Assembly (NCBI GenBank): GCA_035528275.1
Contig: DATKYV010000136.1
Coordinates: forward strand, 1-6,620
From: DATKYV01 sp035528275
GTDB taxonomy: Bacteria > Acidobacteriota > Terriglobia > UBA7540
Length of the DNA stretch: 6,620 nt
Direction: 5' to 3'
Under the pieces are notes generated by a model. The model was not told the DNA's origin and made no database searches. It saw nothing but the letters and a program-made list of their open reading frames with translations. Of this stretch, positions 1 through 5,184 are shown one piece after another (the stretch's first letter is position 1; each line of letters opens with the position of its first letter). Position numbers and translations under genes: made by a program.

Positions 1-561
1 AACCGGTACGAAAAGAATTTCATCATCTCCACCGTCGATTACGTCTTCAACTGGGCGCGCAAATCGGCGCTGTGGCCGCTGACCTTCGGACTGGCGTGTT
101 GCGCCATCGAGATGATTGCCACCACAACCTCGCGCTTCGACATGGCGCGCTTCGGGGCGGAGGTCTTCCGCCCCAGCCCGCGACAGGCGGACCTGATGAT
201 CGTGGCCGGGACCGTGGCGCTGAAGATGGCGCCGGCGATCCAGCGCATCTGGGCGCAGATGCCGGAACCCAAGTGGTGCATCTCCATGGGAGCGTGCTCA
301 AGCGTGGGCGGTCCTTTCAACACCTACGCCGTCCTTCAGGGTGTCGACAAAATCGTGCCCGTGGACGTTTACATCGTCGGCTGTCCCCCCCGCCCCGAAA
401 ATCTCTTTTACGGCCTGTTAAAACTCCAGGAAAAAATCGACACCATGAGCCTGGCCAAGCGACCGACCGAAACCCGTCTGGATGAAAGCATGATCGAAGA
501 ATTCAAGCAGACGATTCGCATCGGCAAGGTCGGGACGCCGGAACTGGTTCAGATCGGCTGA
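1..561 (+). CDS. nuoB: NADH-quinone oxidoreductase subunit B (NuoB), 5' end outside the window
   Basis: This is the peripheral-arm subunit of respiratory complex I that holds the terminal [4Fe-4S] cluster N2 and passes electrons to quinone at the membrane interface. The frame is open from base 1, so the start codon and some N-terminal residues lie upstream; 186 codons are visible. All four expected N2 ligands are present: the adjacent Cys pair at 97-102 (LACCAIEM), Cys at 295-297 in ISMGAC and Cys at 382-384 in VGCPPRPE. The conserved segments GVDKIVPVDVY and GCPPRPE leave little doubt about the family. After the last cysteine comes a tail of about 58 residues that is rich in charged residues and ends in ELVQIG. 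The next gene is a Rieske ferredoxin, not nuoC, which is the usual downstream partner; nuoA or other nuo genes could still lie upstream. A Cys (277-279) just before ISMGAC is extra and is not one of the known ligands. Confidence 0.97.
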   Translation, partial: NRYEKNFIISTVDYVFNWARKSALWPLTFGLACCAIEMIATTTSRFDMARFGAEVFRPSPRQADLMIVAGTVALKMAPAIQRIWAQMPEPKWCISMGACSSVGGPFNTYAVLQGVDKIVPVDVYIVGCPPRPENLFYGLLKLQEKIDTMSLAKRPTETRLDESMIEEFKQTIRIGKVGTPELVQIG

Positions 562-624
562 AATTTCCGGGCGCCCTCGCGCTCCTGAAGCCGCGATCAA
601 TGCCGGCTCACGGAAGAAGAGATC

Positions 625-930
625 ATGGCCGATTTCATCAAAGTCGCCAGCCTCAACGAACTCGAGAAGGGCGCGAGCAAGGCCGTCGAGGTCAACGGAA
701 AGACTATCGCCATCTTCAACGTGGAGGGCACGGTCTACGCGCTCGACAATACCTGCTTGCATCGCGGTGGGCCGCTCGGCGAAGGGATACTCGAAGGCGA
801 CGTGGTCACTTGCCCCTGGCATATGTGGCAGTACAACGTCCGCACGGGCGAGAAGGTCGAGACCCCTTCCGTGAAGGTTGCGACCTGCCCTGTGCAGGTA
901 GAGGGGAACGATATCAAGGTCGCCGTGTAG
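625..930 (+). CDS. Rieske-type [2Fe-2S] ferredoxin (NirD/BphF-like small subunit)
   Basis: A 101-residue soluble protein consisting of a single Rieske domain. The cluster-binding motifs are clear: Cys44-x-His46 in CLHRGGPL and Cys63-x2-His66 in CPWHMWQ, 16 residues apart, which gives the two-Cys, two-His ligation. The extra disulfide cysteines of the bc1/b6f Rieske proteins are absent (Gly follows instead of Cys in the first box, Trp in the second), and there is no signal peptide or membrane anchor. This points to a cytoplasmic low-potential ferredoxin type, as in dioxygenase ferredoxins or the NirD subunit of nitrite reductase. No oxygenase or nitrite reductase partner is in view, so the electron acceptor is unknown. 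The start ATG has a purine-rich GAAGAAGAGA just upstream. It begins 63 bases after nuoB on the same strand and could be co-transcribed with it. The family is sure; the pathway is not. Confidence 0.93.
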   Translation: MADFIKVASLNELEKGASKAVEVNGKTIAIFNVEGTVYALDNTCLHRGGPLGEGILEGDVVTCPWHMWQYNVRTGEKVETPSVKVATCPVQVEGNDIKVAV

Positions 931-979
931 TCAGTTGTCAGTAGTCAGTGGTCTGTAGCCACTAATCCGTGGTCAGTTG
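931..979 (+). repeat. Degenerate heptad tandem repeat (TCAGTNG type)
   Basis: Starting directly after the stop codon of the Rieske ferredoxin, the sequence reads as seven consecutive 7-base units: TCAGTTG, TCAGTAG, TCAGTGG, TCTGTAG, CCACTAA, TCCGTGG, TCAGTTG. The fifth unit is close to the reverse complement of the third (AGTGG at 947-951 pairs with CCACT at 959-963 around a 7-base loop), so the RNA or single strand could fold back. I associate this heptad with intergenic regions of Acidobacteriota genomes; that is recollection, not something the window proves. No coding role is apparent. Confidence 0.75.
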
Positions 980-1128
980 TTATTTCTCCGACATCCCCTG
1001 AATCAGGACTCGCCGCGCATCTTTCTCATTTGATCCTGTGGTTTCACACACGCCACTGAAGTGTCGATGGCGTTTGGTCTCCCTCTGTTTGGAGCTTTCC
1101 TCACGCGCCGGACTTCCTCCCCTCTTGA
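980..1128. other. Non-coding spacer between opposed heptad tracts
   Basis: The interior of the 229-base gap between the Rieske gene and mutM. It contains no open frame that I would defend, no RNA gene I recognise and no clear terminator. It is bounded on the left by the heptad tract at 931-979 and on the right by a degraded, inverted heptad tract, so the whole gap may be one small repeat-bounded element. Confidence 0.4.
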
Positions 1129-1156
1129 CAAATAGTGACGGACAAACGACAACTGA
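1129..1156 (-). repeat. Inverted, decayed heptad tract ahead of mutM
   Basis: ACAACTGA at 1149-1156 is the exact reverse complement of the TCAGTTGT that opens the left heptad tract (931-938) and occurs again at 973-980. Read on the minus strand, the bases before it continue as TCAGTTG, TCGTTTG, TCCGTCA, CTATTTG, a recognisable but degraded heptad series. It ends three bases before the mutM start codon, exactly where a ribosome binding site would be expected. The 8-base match alone could be chance; the shared 7-base periodicity is what makes it plausible. Confidence 0.4.
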
Positions 1157-1159
1157 TCG

Positions 1160-2017
1160 ATGCCCGAACTGCCCGAAGTCGAAACCGTTCTGCGCGGTCT
1201 TGCGGCGCACGCCCTGGGGCGACGCATCGCGGCGGTGGAGATTCGCCACGCGGGAGTCATCATCGGATCGGCTGACGAGTTTGCCGCCACCGTGACAGGA
1301 GGATTGATCCGTCGCCTCGACCGCAAAGGGAAGGCGCTGGCCATCGAACTTGCACGCCAAAACGGCGGCCCGCCGCGCTTTCTCCTGCTCCGGCTGGGCA
1401 TGACCGGTCAATTCGTGGTGGCGCGTCGCGACGCGCCGCTCCTGCCTCACACCCACGTGCTCTTGTCCCTCGACGACGGCGCCGACGAGCTGCGATATCG
1501 CGACACGCGCCGGTTCGGCCGGCTGCGCTGCTGCACGGCAGACGAACTCGAAGCGATCTTCGGCCGCCTCGGGCCCGACGCCCAGCAGATCGACGAAGCT
1601 CAGTTCCTCGCAGCCCTCAAGAACCGGCGAGGAGCGATCAAGAGCTGGCTGATGAACCAGCAATTCCTTTCCGGGCTTGGGAATATCTACGCGGACGAGG
1701 CGCTCTTCCTGGCGCGTGTTCATCCCCTCACTCCGGCGGGCCGGCTTGTTTCCGACGCCGCGCGCCGCCTATATCGCGCCGTCAGGAAAGTCCTCGACCA
1801 TGCGGTGGCGCTGCAGGGCACAAGCTTCCGCGACTACATCGATATCGAAGGCCGTCCGGGAAATTTTCTGCCGCGGCTTCGCGTCTATCAGCGAACCGGC
1901 GAGCCTTGCCGCCGTTGCCGCCGGCCGATTCGCCGCCTGATTGTGGCGGGCCGCAGCACGCATTACTGCCCTCGATGCCAGCCGCGCCGGGTGGCGGTGA
2001 TGCGCGGGCCGCGATAG
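1160..2017 (+). CDS. mutM: Formamidopyrimidine-DNA glycosylase (Fpg/MutM)
   Basis: A base-excision repair enzyme that removes oxidised purines such as 8-oxoguanine and cleaves the resulting abasic site by beta/delta elimination. At 285 residues it is complete and slightly longer than typical enzymes (about 270). The N-terminus MPELPEVE supplies the catalytic Pro2 (Schiff base) and Glu3. Lys58 in RKGKAL corresponds to the conserved Lys57 of E. coli. Met81 in RLGMTG and the DTRRFG loop at 115-120 are the residues that fill the space of the flipped base. GLGNIYADE (172-180) is the helix-two-turn-helix signature with the DNA-contacting Asn175. The C-terminal zinc finger has Cys250, Cys253, Cys270 and Cys273, with Arg265 before the second pair. 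All key residues are present, so it should be active; the MPELPEVE start and intact zinc finger argue against an Nei-type assignment. The start is fixed by the need for Pro2. No Shine-Dalgarno sequence precedes it, which is unusual beside its neighbours. Confidence 0.97.
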   Translation: MPELPEVETVLRGLAAHALGRRIAAVEIRHAGVIIGSADEFAATVTGGLIRRLDRKGKALAIELARQNGGPPRFLLLRLGMTGQFVVARRDAPLLPHTHVLLSLDDGADELRYRDTRRFGRLRCCTADELEAIFGRLGPDAQQIDEAQFLAALKNRRGAIKSWLMNQQFLSGLGNIYADEALFLARVHPLTPAGRLVSDAARRLYRAVRKVLDHAVALQGTSFRDYIDIEGRPGNFLPRLRVYQRTGEPCRRCRRPIRRLIVAGRSTHYCPRCQPRRVAVMRGPR

Positions 2018-2074
2018 GATCGCACCCCGGCAGCGGGACTGCGAAACGACCCGATCCCCACGGCTCGAACGCGC

Positions 2075-2104
2075 TTGCTGGTTTCAGGGTAAATACCGCA
2101 TAAT
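2075..2104 (+). promoter_or_regulatory. Possible sigma-70 promoter for the 85-residue gene
   Basis: TTGCTG at 2075-2080 and CATAAT at 2099-2104 are separated by 18 bases. The -10 box matches the consensus at five of six positions; the -35 box at three of six. The box overlaps the first ATG (2103), so transcription would begin around 2111 and the message would be essentially leaderless from the second ATG at 2112. A plausible but weak prediction. Confidence 0.3.
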
Positions 2105-2360
2105 GACGAGAATGGCCATTATCGAAAACAAGAAGATCTACCGCATCGCCGTCGACGACATCAAGAAGCAGTCCACGAGCTGGCTGAAGGGCGTCAAAAA
2201 CGTCCTGGCAAAGATCAAGGAATCCGGCGAAGAGGTGCCCGACTTCGAAACGATCTCGAACGAGGTCAACCAGGAACTCGAAAAACGCCTGTCAGCCGGC
2301 GCCACGCCCGACACCAAGGTCACCCAGACCGAACCCGAGAAAATGCGCGACGTCCGCTAG
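2103..2360 (+). CDS. Small protein of unknown function, 85 residues
   Basis: I do not recognise this family. The protein is very rich in charged residues (many Lys, Glu and Asp), has no Cys, no signal peptide and no membrane segment, and looks mostly helical, with a central stretch around residues 20-42 (SWLKGVKNVLAKIKESGEE) followed by an acidic helix (NEVNQELEKRL) and a polar tail. Two starts are possible: ATG 2103, or ATG 2112, which gives an 82-residue protein beginning MAIIENKK; the second fits the possible promoter better. Codon use is ordinary for the neighbourhood and there is no frame disruption, so I regard it as a real gene. Its last 54 bases, from codon 69 through the stop, are repeated almost exactly 918 bases downstream (3227-3280), beyond a HicBA module. 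Its 3' end therefore looks like the site where an island inserted. It begins 85 bases after mutM. Confidence 0.7.
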   Translation: MTRMAIIENKKIYRIAVDDIKKQSTSWLKGVKNVLAKIKESGEEVPDFETISNEVNQELEKRLSAGATPDTKVTQTEPEKMRDVR

Positions 2361-2362
2361 GC
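2309..2362 (+). repeat. Direct repeat copy 1 (54 bases, 3' end of the 85-residue gene)
   Basis: This stretch covers the final codons and TAG stop of the 85-residue gene plus two bases. It matches 3227-3280 at 52 of 54 positions, the differences being at 2316 (A here, C in copy 2) and 2321 (C here, A in copy 2). Sequence on either side of the two copies is unrelated. The two copies bracket the HicBA segment in the same orientation, as attachment-site duplications do when an element integrates at the 3' end of a gene. Confidence 0.92.
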
Positions 2363-2638
2363 AACTATTCAACGTAATTCGGTGAGGAGCGGCCTCGACG
2401 ATTCTGCAAAGATCCTGGGATCCGACCCCTGGTTCATTAAGTTGGAACAGCGCCAGGCCCGGTGCGGCCCGCAGTGTCCCGCAGAGCGCGATGAAGACAT
2501 CGGCGCTGCAGGCTGGGAGTCCCCTTGCCTCGTTGCACGCGAAGCTGCAAAGCAAGTTCGCACCCCGCATCCTGGACCTTTCTAGAGAACGCGACCATAG
2601 CGTTTACTTGCGACTGTCGGTCGTGGTAGGCTTTGACC
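2363..2638. other. Non-coding left arm of the HicBA segment
   Basis: Between the end of repeat copy 1 and hicB I see no convincing gene. A 67-codon open frame here starts at GTG 2382 but its translation resembles nothing and its composition is not protein-like. An imperfect hairpin can be drawn at 2524-2556: CTTGC pairs with GCAAG, enclosing TTGCA paired with TGCAA around an 8-base loop. Close to hicB, TTTACT (2603-2608) and TAGGCT (2627-2632) could be a weak promoter with an 18-base spacer, and CGAC/GTCG at 2611-2623 is a short inverted repeat between them; both are tentative. Confidence 0.45.
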
Positions 2639-2881
2639 GTGAAGAACCAGAAGGGAAAAGTGTACGAATACACTGCATTCTTCGAAGCCAATGAACACGG
2701 TGGCTACACGGTTGTTGTACCCGCCCTGCCTGGCCTGGTCACCGAAGGGAAGAGCCTGGAGCACGCGCGCCGCATGGCCAAGGACGCCGTGCGCTGCTAC
2801 ATCGAAGGCCTGAAGAAGGCAAAGGAGAGAATCCCCCTCGAGGGAGAAACCGCGCAGCTTAGGCTTGCCGTGCGTGCCTAA
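2639..2881 (+). CDS. hicB: HicB-family antitoxin
   Basis: The antitoxin of a type II HicBA module; HicB binds and blocks the HicA mRNA interferase. With the GTG start used here the protein has 80 residues. The hallmark segment YTAFFEANEHGGYTVVVPAL (11-30), then PGLVTEGKSLEHARRMAKDAV (31-51), is the partial RNase H-like fold of HicB, followed by an amphipathic helix and a short polar tail. There is no C-terminal ribbon-helix-helix or helix-turn-helix domain, so this is the short form and may not repress its own promoter directly. The start is uncertain: TTG 2633, GTG 2639 and GTG 2660 are all in frame. GGTAGG at 2625-2630 lies 8 bases before GTG 2639, and AGAAGG lies 5 bases before GTG 2660, which would give a 73-residue protein closer to compact HicB forms. 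The stop overlaps the hicA start by one base (TAATG), implying translational coupling. The order hicB-hicA is the reverse of that in the E. coli hicAB locus. Confidence 0.9.
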   Translation: MKNQKGKVYEYTAFFEANEHGGYTVVVPALPGLVTEGKSLEHARRMAKDAVRCYIEGLKKAKERIPLEGETAQLRLAVRA

Positions 2882-3111
2882 TGGCGAGGCTGCCCCGCAT
2901 CACCGCCAAGAAAGTCCTGAGAGCTCTCTTGAAAGCGGGCTTTTACATTCATCACCAGACCGGAAGCCACGTCAATCTGCGTCACCATACGAGACTCCAC
3001 CTTCACGTGGTTATCCCCCGACACGGTGGCGACCTGGCGCCCAAAACGCTCAAGTCCATCATCGCCCAAGCCGAATCAAGCGTCGAGGAATTCTCACAAT
3101 TGATGTCGTAG
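2881..3111 (+). CDS. hicA: HicA-family toxin (mRNA interferase)
   Basis: A 76-residue toxin with the double-stranded-RNA-binding-like fold typical of HicA, which cleaves mRNA and arrests translation when HicB is lost. The family pattern is complete: LPRITAKKVLRALLKAGFY (4-22), the catalytic histidine His30 in GSHVNLRH, the beta strands HLHVVIPRHGG, and the closing helix LAPKTLKSIIAQAESSVEEF. The length is normal for the family and the catalytic His is intact, so it should be active. Translation begins at the ATG overlapping the last base of the hicB stop codon. Base composition is lower in GC than in the flanking housekeeping genes (30 of 60 bases in 2941-3000, against 43 of 60 in 4441-4500 of comM), which agrees with recent acquisition. 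It lies inside the segment bracketed by the 54-base direct repeats. Confidence 0.95.
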   Translation: MARLPRITAKKVLRALLKAGFYIHHQTGSHVNLRHHTRLHLHVVIPRHGGDLAPKTLKSIIAQAESSVEEFSQLMS

Positions 3112-3130
3112 CAGCGGGCGGATACCGCTG
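3112..3130 (+). terminator. Hairpin directly after hicA
   Basis: CAGCGG (3112-3117) and CCGCTG (3125-3130) form a perfect 6-base-pair stem around a 7-base loop, starting at the base after the hicA stop codon. There is no T tract after it, so it is not a canonical intrinsic terminator; it may instead protect the transcript end or act with Rho. Confidence 0.3.
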
Positions 3131-3181
3131 TGAAACACGCAACCACCTATGACCCGATGATTCAACCGTTCAGTTTCTCGG

Positions 3182-3202
3182 CCCCTGATCTGTGACCCCT
3201 GA
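3182..3202 (-). repeat. Short heptad tract near the right end of the HicBA segment
   Basis: Three consecutive 7-base units, CCCCTGA, TCTGTGA and CCCCTGA; on the minus strand these read TCAGGGG, TCACAGA, TCAGGGG. They resemble the TCAGTNG units found after the Rieske gene, so they may belong to the same repeat family. The tract ends 24 bases before direct-repeat copy 2. The rest of the 3131-3226 interval holds nothing else that I can name. Confidence 0.45.
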
Positions 3203-3226
3203 CATCTGCTTTGCTGTTTTGATACA

Positions 3227-3280
3227 CGACACCCAGGTAACCCAGACCGAACCCGAGAAAATGCGCGACGTCCGCTAGGC
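3227..3280 (+). repeat. Direct repeat copy 2: orphan 3' end of the 85-residue gene
   Basis: A near-identical copy (52 of 54) of the end of the 85-residue gene, including the TAG stop, without the body of the gene. Read in the same frame it encodes DTQVTQTEPEKMRDVR and stop. Of the two differences from copy 1, one changes Lys to Gln and the other is a silent third-position change in Val. The sequence before it has no start codon or similarity to the rest of the gene, so this is a fragment, not an expressed gene. It lies 142 bases ahead of comM. Confidence 0.9.
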
Positions 3281-3319
3281 TGGCCTGGCGTCACATTCTC
3301 CTTCATTCGGCAGGGGTTT

Positions 3320-3328
3320 TGATATAAT
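3320..3328 (+). promoter_or_regulatory. Extended -10 promoter of comM
   Basis: TGATATAAT: a perfect TATAAT (3323-3328) preceded by TG at the right distance for an extended -10 element. No good -35 box is seen at 16-18 bases upstream, which extended -10 promoters often do not need. Transcription would begin near 3335 and give a leader of about 88 bases before the comM ATG. That leader contains a 7-base-pair hairpin, GCGGTGG at 3364-3370 with CCACCGC at 3385-3391. Confidence 0.6.
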
Positions 3329-3363
3329 CGCCGCCGCACTCGACCGGGCGGCGTTCGGGAGAG

Positions 3364-3391
3364 GCGGTGGTTCCTGCCCCGATTCCACCGC
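3364..3391 (+). other. Hairpin in the comM leader
   Basis: GCGGTGG and CCACCGC form a perfect 7-base-pair stem with a 14-base loop inside the predicted 5' leader, about 30 bases ahead of the start codon. It does not match any riboswitch class I know and may be incidental in such GC-rich DNA. Confidence 0.3.
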
Positions 3392-3422
3392 GGCGTCGCC
3401 GTGTCCCAGGTTTCTCACTTCG

Positions 3423-4955
3423 ATGCTTTTCAAAACCTTCAGCGCCGCCACCTATGGAATCGATGCCTACTTGGTTGAGGTGGAAGTCGATATCTCGGCG
3501 GGCAACGGAATCTTCATGACCGTGGGCCTGCCGGATGCCGCAGTGCGCGAAAGCCGAGAGCGCATCAAGAGCGCCATCAAGAATTGCGGCCTGGAATTCC
3601 CCTTTCAAAACATCACGGTGAACCTGGCGCCCGCCGACGTGAAGAAGGAAGGGTCCGGCTTCGACCTGCCCATCGCCCTGGGGATTCTGGGCACCACGGG
3701 CATCCTGCTCAAGCCCGACTTGAAAACGTACCTGTTCCTGGGCGAGCTCTCACTCGACGGCGGCCTGCGGCCCATCAAGGGTGCGCTCTCCATCGCCGGG
3801 ATGGCGCGGCAGAAAGGCATCCGGAAAATCGTCCTGCCGCAGGAGAACGCCCGCGAGGCCGCGGTGGTGCAGGAACTGGAGGTCTACGGGCTGCGCTCGC
3901 TGCCGGAAGTTTTGGATCTCATCAATGAGACGCGACCGTTCACGCCTGCCAAGGTGAGCGCGGCGGAAATGCTGGCGCAGGCCGGGCAGTACGCGGCGGA
4001 CTTCCGCGACGTCAAGGGGCAGCTCCACGCCAAGCGCGCCATCGAGGTGGCCACCGCCGGCGGTCACAACATCCTGATGATCGGCCCGCCGGGCGCCGGC
4101 AAAACGATGCTCGCCAAGCGCATCCCCACCATTCTGCCGCCGCTGACGTTTGAAGAAGCGATTCAGACCACCAAGATTCACAGCGTCGCCGGGGTGCTCG
4201 AGCCGGGCGTGGGGCTGGTCGGCACGCGGCCCTTCCGTTCGCCGCATCACACGATTTCCGATGCGGGTCTGATCGGCGGCGGCGCCGTGCCGCGCCCCGG
4301 AGAAGTGAGCCTGGCGCATAACGGCCTGCTCTTCCTCGACGAGCTGCCGGAATTCCAGCGCAATGTATTGGAAGTTCTCCGCCAGCCGCTGGAGGACGGC
4401 ACGGTGACCATCGCGCGCGCCGCCATGTCACTCACCTTCCCCGCCCGCTTCGTCCTCGCCGCGGCGATGAATCCCTGCCCGTGCGGCTTCCTCAACGACC
4501 CCTCGCGCGACTGCACCTGCACGCCGCCGCAGATTCAGCGCTACGTCTCAAAGATTTCCGGGCCGCTGCTCGACCGCATCGACATTCACATCGACATGCC
4601 GGCGGTGAAGTATCGCGAGCTGCGCGAGGGCGCGAGCGGTGAAACCTCCGACCAGATCCGCGCGCGCGTAATCGCTGCCCGGCAGCGCCAGTTGCGCCGC
4701 TATCAGGGCGAGAAGATCTACTGCAACTCGCAGTTGAGCCCGCGACAGCTTCGCAAGTACTGCAACATCTCGGTGGAATGCGAGCGGCTGCTGGAAAGTG
4801 CCATGACGCGCCTGGGATTGAGCGCCCGCGCCCACGATCGCATCTTGAAAGTGGCGCGCACCATCGCCGACCTCGACTCGGCAGAGAACATCGATGTCGC
4901 GCACATCTCCGAAGCCATCCAATACCGCTCGCTGGACCGCAATTACTGGGCGTGA
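3423..4955 (+). CDS. comM: ComM/YifB, Mg-chelatase-like AAA+ ATPase
   Basis: A 510-residue AAA+ protein. ComM of transformable bacteria is a hexameric helicase that drives branch migration of incoming single-stranded DNA during natural transformation; homologues (YifB) occur widely, including in bacteria not known to be competent. The layout is the full family one: an N-terminal Lon-like domain (about 1-165, with VGLPDAAVRESRERIKSA and GSGFDLPIALGIL), the Mg-chelatase AAA+ core (about 190-395) with Walker A GPPGAGKT at 221-228, Walker B LLFLDE at 302-307, FRSPHHTISDAGLIGGG at 271-287 and the C-terminal lid (about 410-507) with LSARAHDRILKVARTIADLD. Four cysteines in paired C-x-C arrangements (352/354 and 364/366) are a family feature that probably binds metal. 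The length and all motifs are normal, so the gene should be functional. It starts behind an extended -10 promoter and is followed after 40 bases by a small-protein/nucleotidyltransferase pair that could be read from the same transcript. Confidence 0.96.
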   Translation: MLFKTFSAATYGIDAYLVEVEVDISAGNGIFMTVGLPDAAVRESRERIKSAIKNCGLEFPFQNITVNLAPADVKKEGSGFDLPIALGILGTTGILLKPDLKTYLFLGELSLDGGLRPIKGALSIAGMARQKGIRKIVLPQENAREAAVVQELEVYGLRSLPEVLDLINETRPFTPAKVSAAEMLAQAGQYAADFRDVKGQLHAKRAIEVATAGGHNILMIGPPGAGKTMLAKRIPTILPPLTFEEAIQTTKIHSVAGVLEPGVGLVGTRPFRSPHHTISDAGLIGGGAVPRPGEVSLAHNGLLFLDELPEFQRNVLEVLRQPLEDGTVTIARAAMSLTFPARFVLAAAMNPCPCGFLNDPSRDCTCTPPQIQRYVSKISGPLLDRIDIHIDMPAVKYRELREGASGETSDQIRARVIAARQRQLRRYQGEKIYCNSQLSPRQLRKYCNISVECERLLESAMTRLGLSARAHDRILKVARTIADLDSAENIDVAHISEAIQYRSLDRNYWA

Positions 4956-4995
4956 AGTTGGGCGGTCAGGGCAGGATTGTAGTACAAGGAATAGC

Positions 4996-5184
4996 ATGCC
5001 GGTGCGTCCCAGAAAAAAGCGAACGACCAGCAACCGCGTGAGGTCGCGTGAAAAGACTCACAGCGAGGACGGTGTCGACCTGACGCTCATCCGATGGATG
5101 CTCTCGCTCACGCCCGCCGAGCGTCTTCAGGTGCTCCAACGCAACATCCGGTCCATCATGAGGCTGCGCGGTGAGAAAATCTAA
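4996..5184 (+). CDS. Small basic protein, partner of the downstream nucleotidyltransferase
   Basis: A 62-residue protein of no family that I can name. The start ATG at 4996 is chosen because AAGGA (4986-4990) lies 5 bases before it; the frame stays open further upstream, but that part overlaps comM and looks unlike a protein. Residues 1-20 are strongly basic (9 Lys/Arg, 1 Glu) and probably disordered or nucleic-acid binding. Residues 28-58 form a predicted helical segment with the pattern DLTLIRWMLSLTPAERLQVL followed by QRNIRSIMRLR. It overlaps the nucleotidyltransferase gene by 14 bases, so the two are almost surely co-translated. Position and size suggest an antitoxin or regulatory partner, but it has no HEPN motif and no winged-helix domain such as AbiEi has. 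Function is inferred only from context. Confidence 0.75.
   Translation: MPVRPRKKRTTSNRVRSREKTHSEDGVDLTLIRWMLSLTPAERLQVLQRNIRSIMRLRGEKI

Noticed and set aside
931..979. CRISPR-like array
   Set aside because: The units are 7 bases and contiguous, with no spacers; no cas genes are present.
980..1723. Long minus-strand open frame (247 codons) opposite mutM
   Set aside because: It is antisense to a mutM gene with all its catalytic residues and runs into the repeat-bounded spacer; its translation resembles no protein. High GC creates such frames.
2382..2585. 67-codon open frame before hicB
   Set aside because: It begins with GTG without a ribosome binding site, its sequence looks like translated non-coding DNA and it shows no domain.
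3750..4319. Minus-strand open frame of 189 codons inside comM
   Set aside because: It mirrors the coding sequence of an intact AAA+ protein and has a composition rich in Arg, Gly and His typical of antisense frames.
4894..4995. N-terminal extension of the 62-residue protein gene to an ATG inside comM
   Set aside because: The extension overlaps comM, has no ribosome binding site and reads as low-quality sequence; ATG 4996 has AAGGA at proper spacing.
4548..5033. Minus-strand open frame of 161 codons over the comM end
   Set aside because: It is antisense to the conserved comM lid domain and has no recognisable motif.
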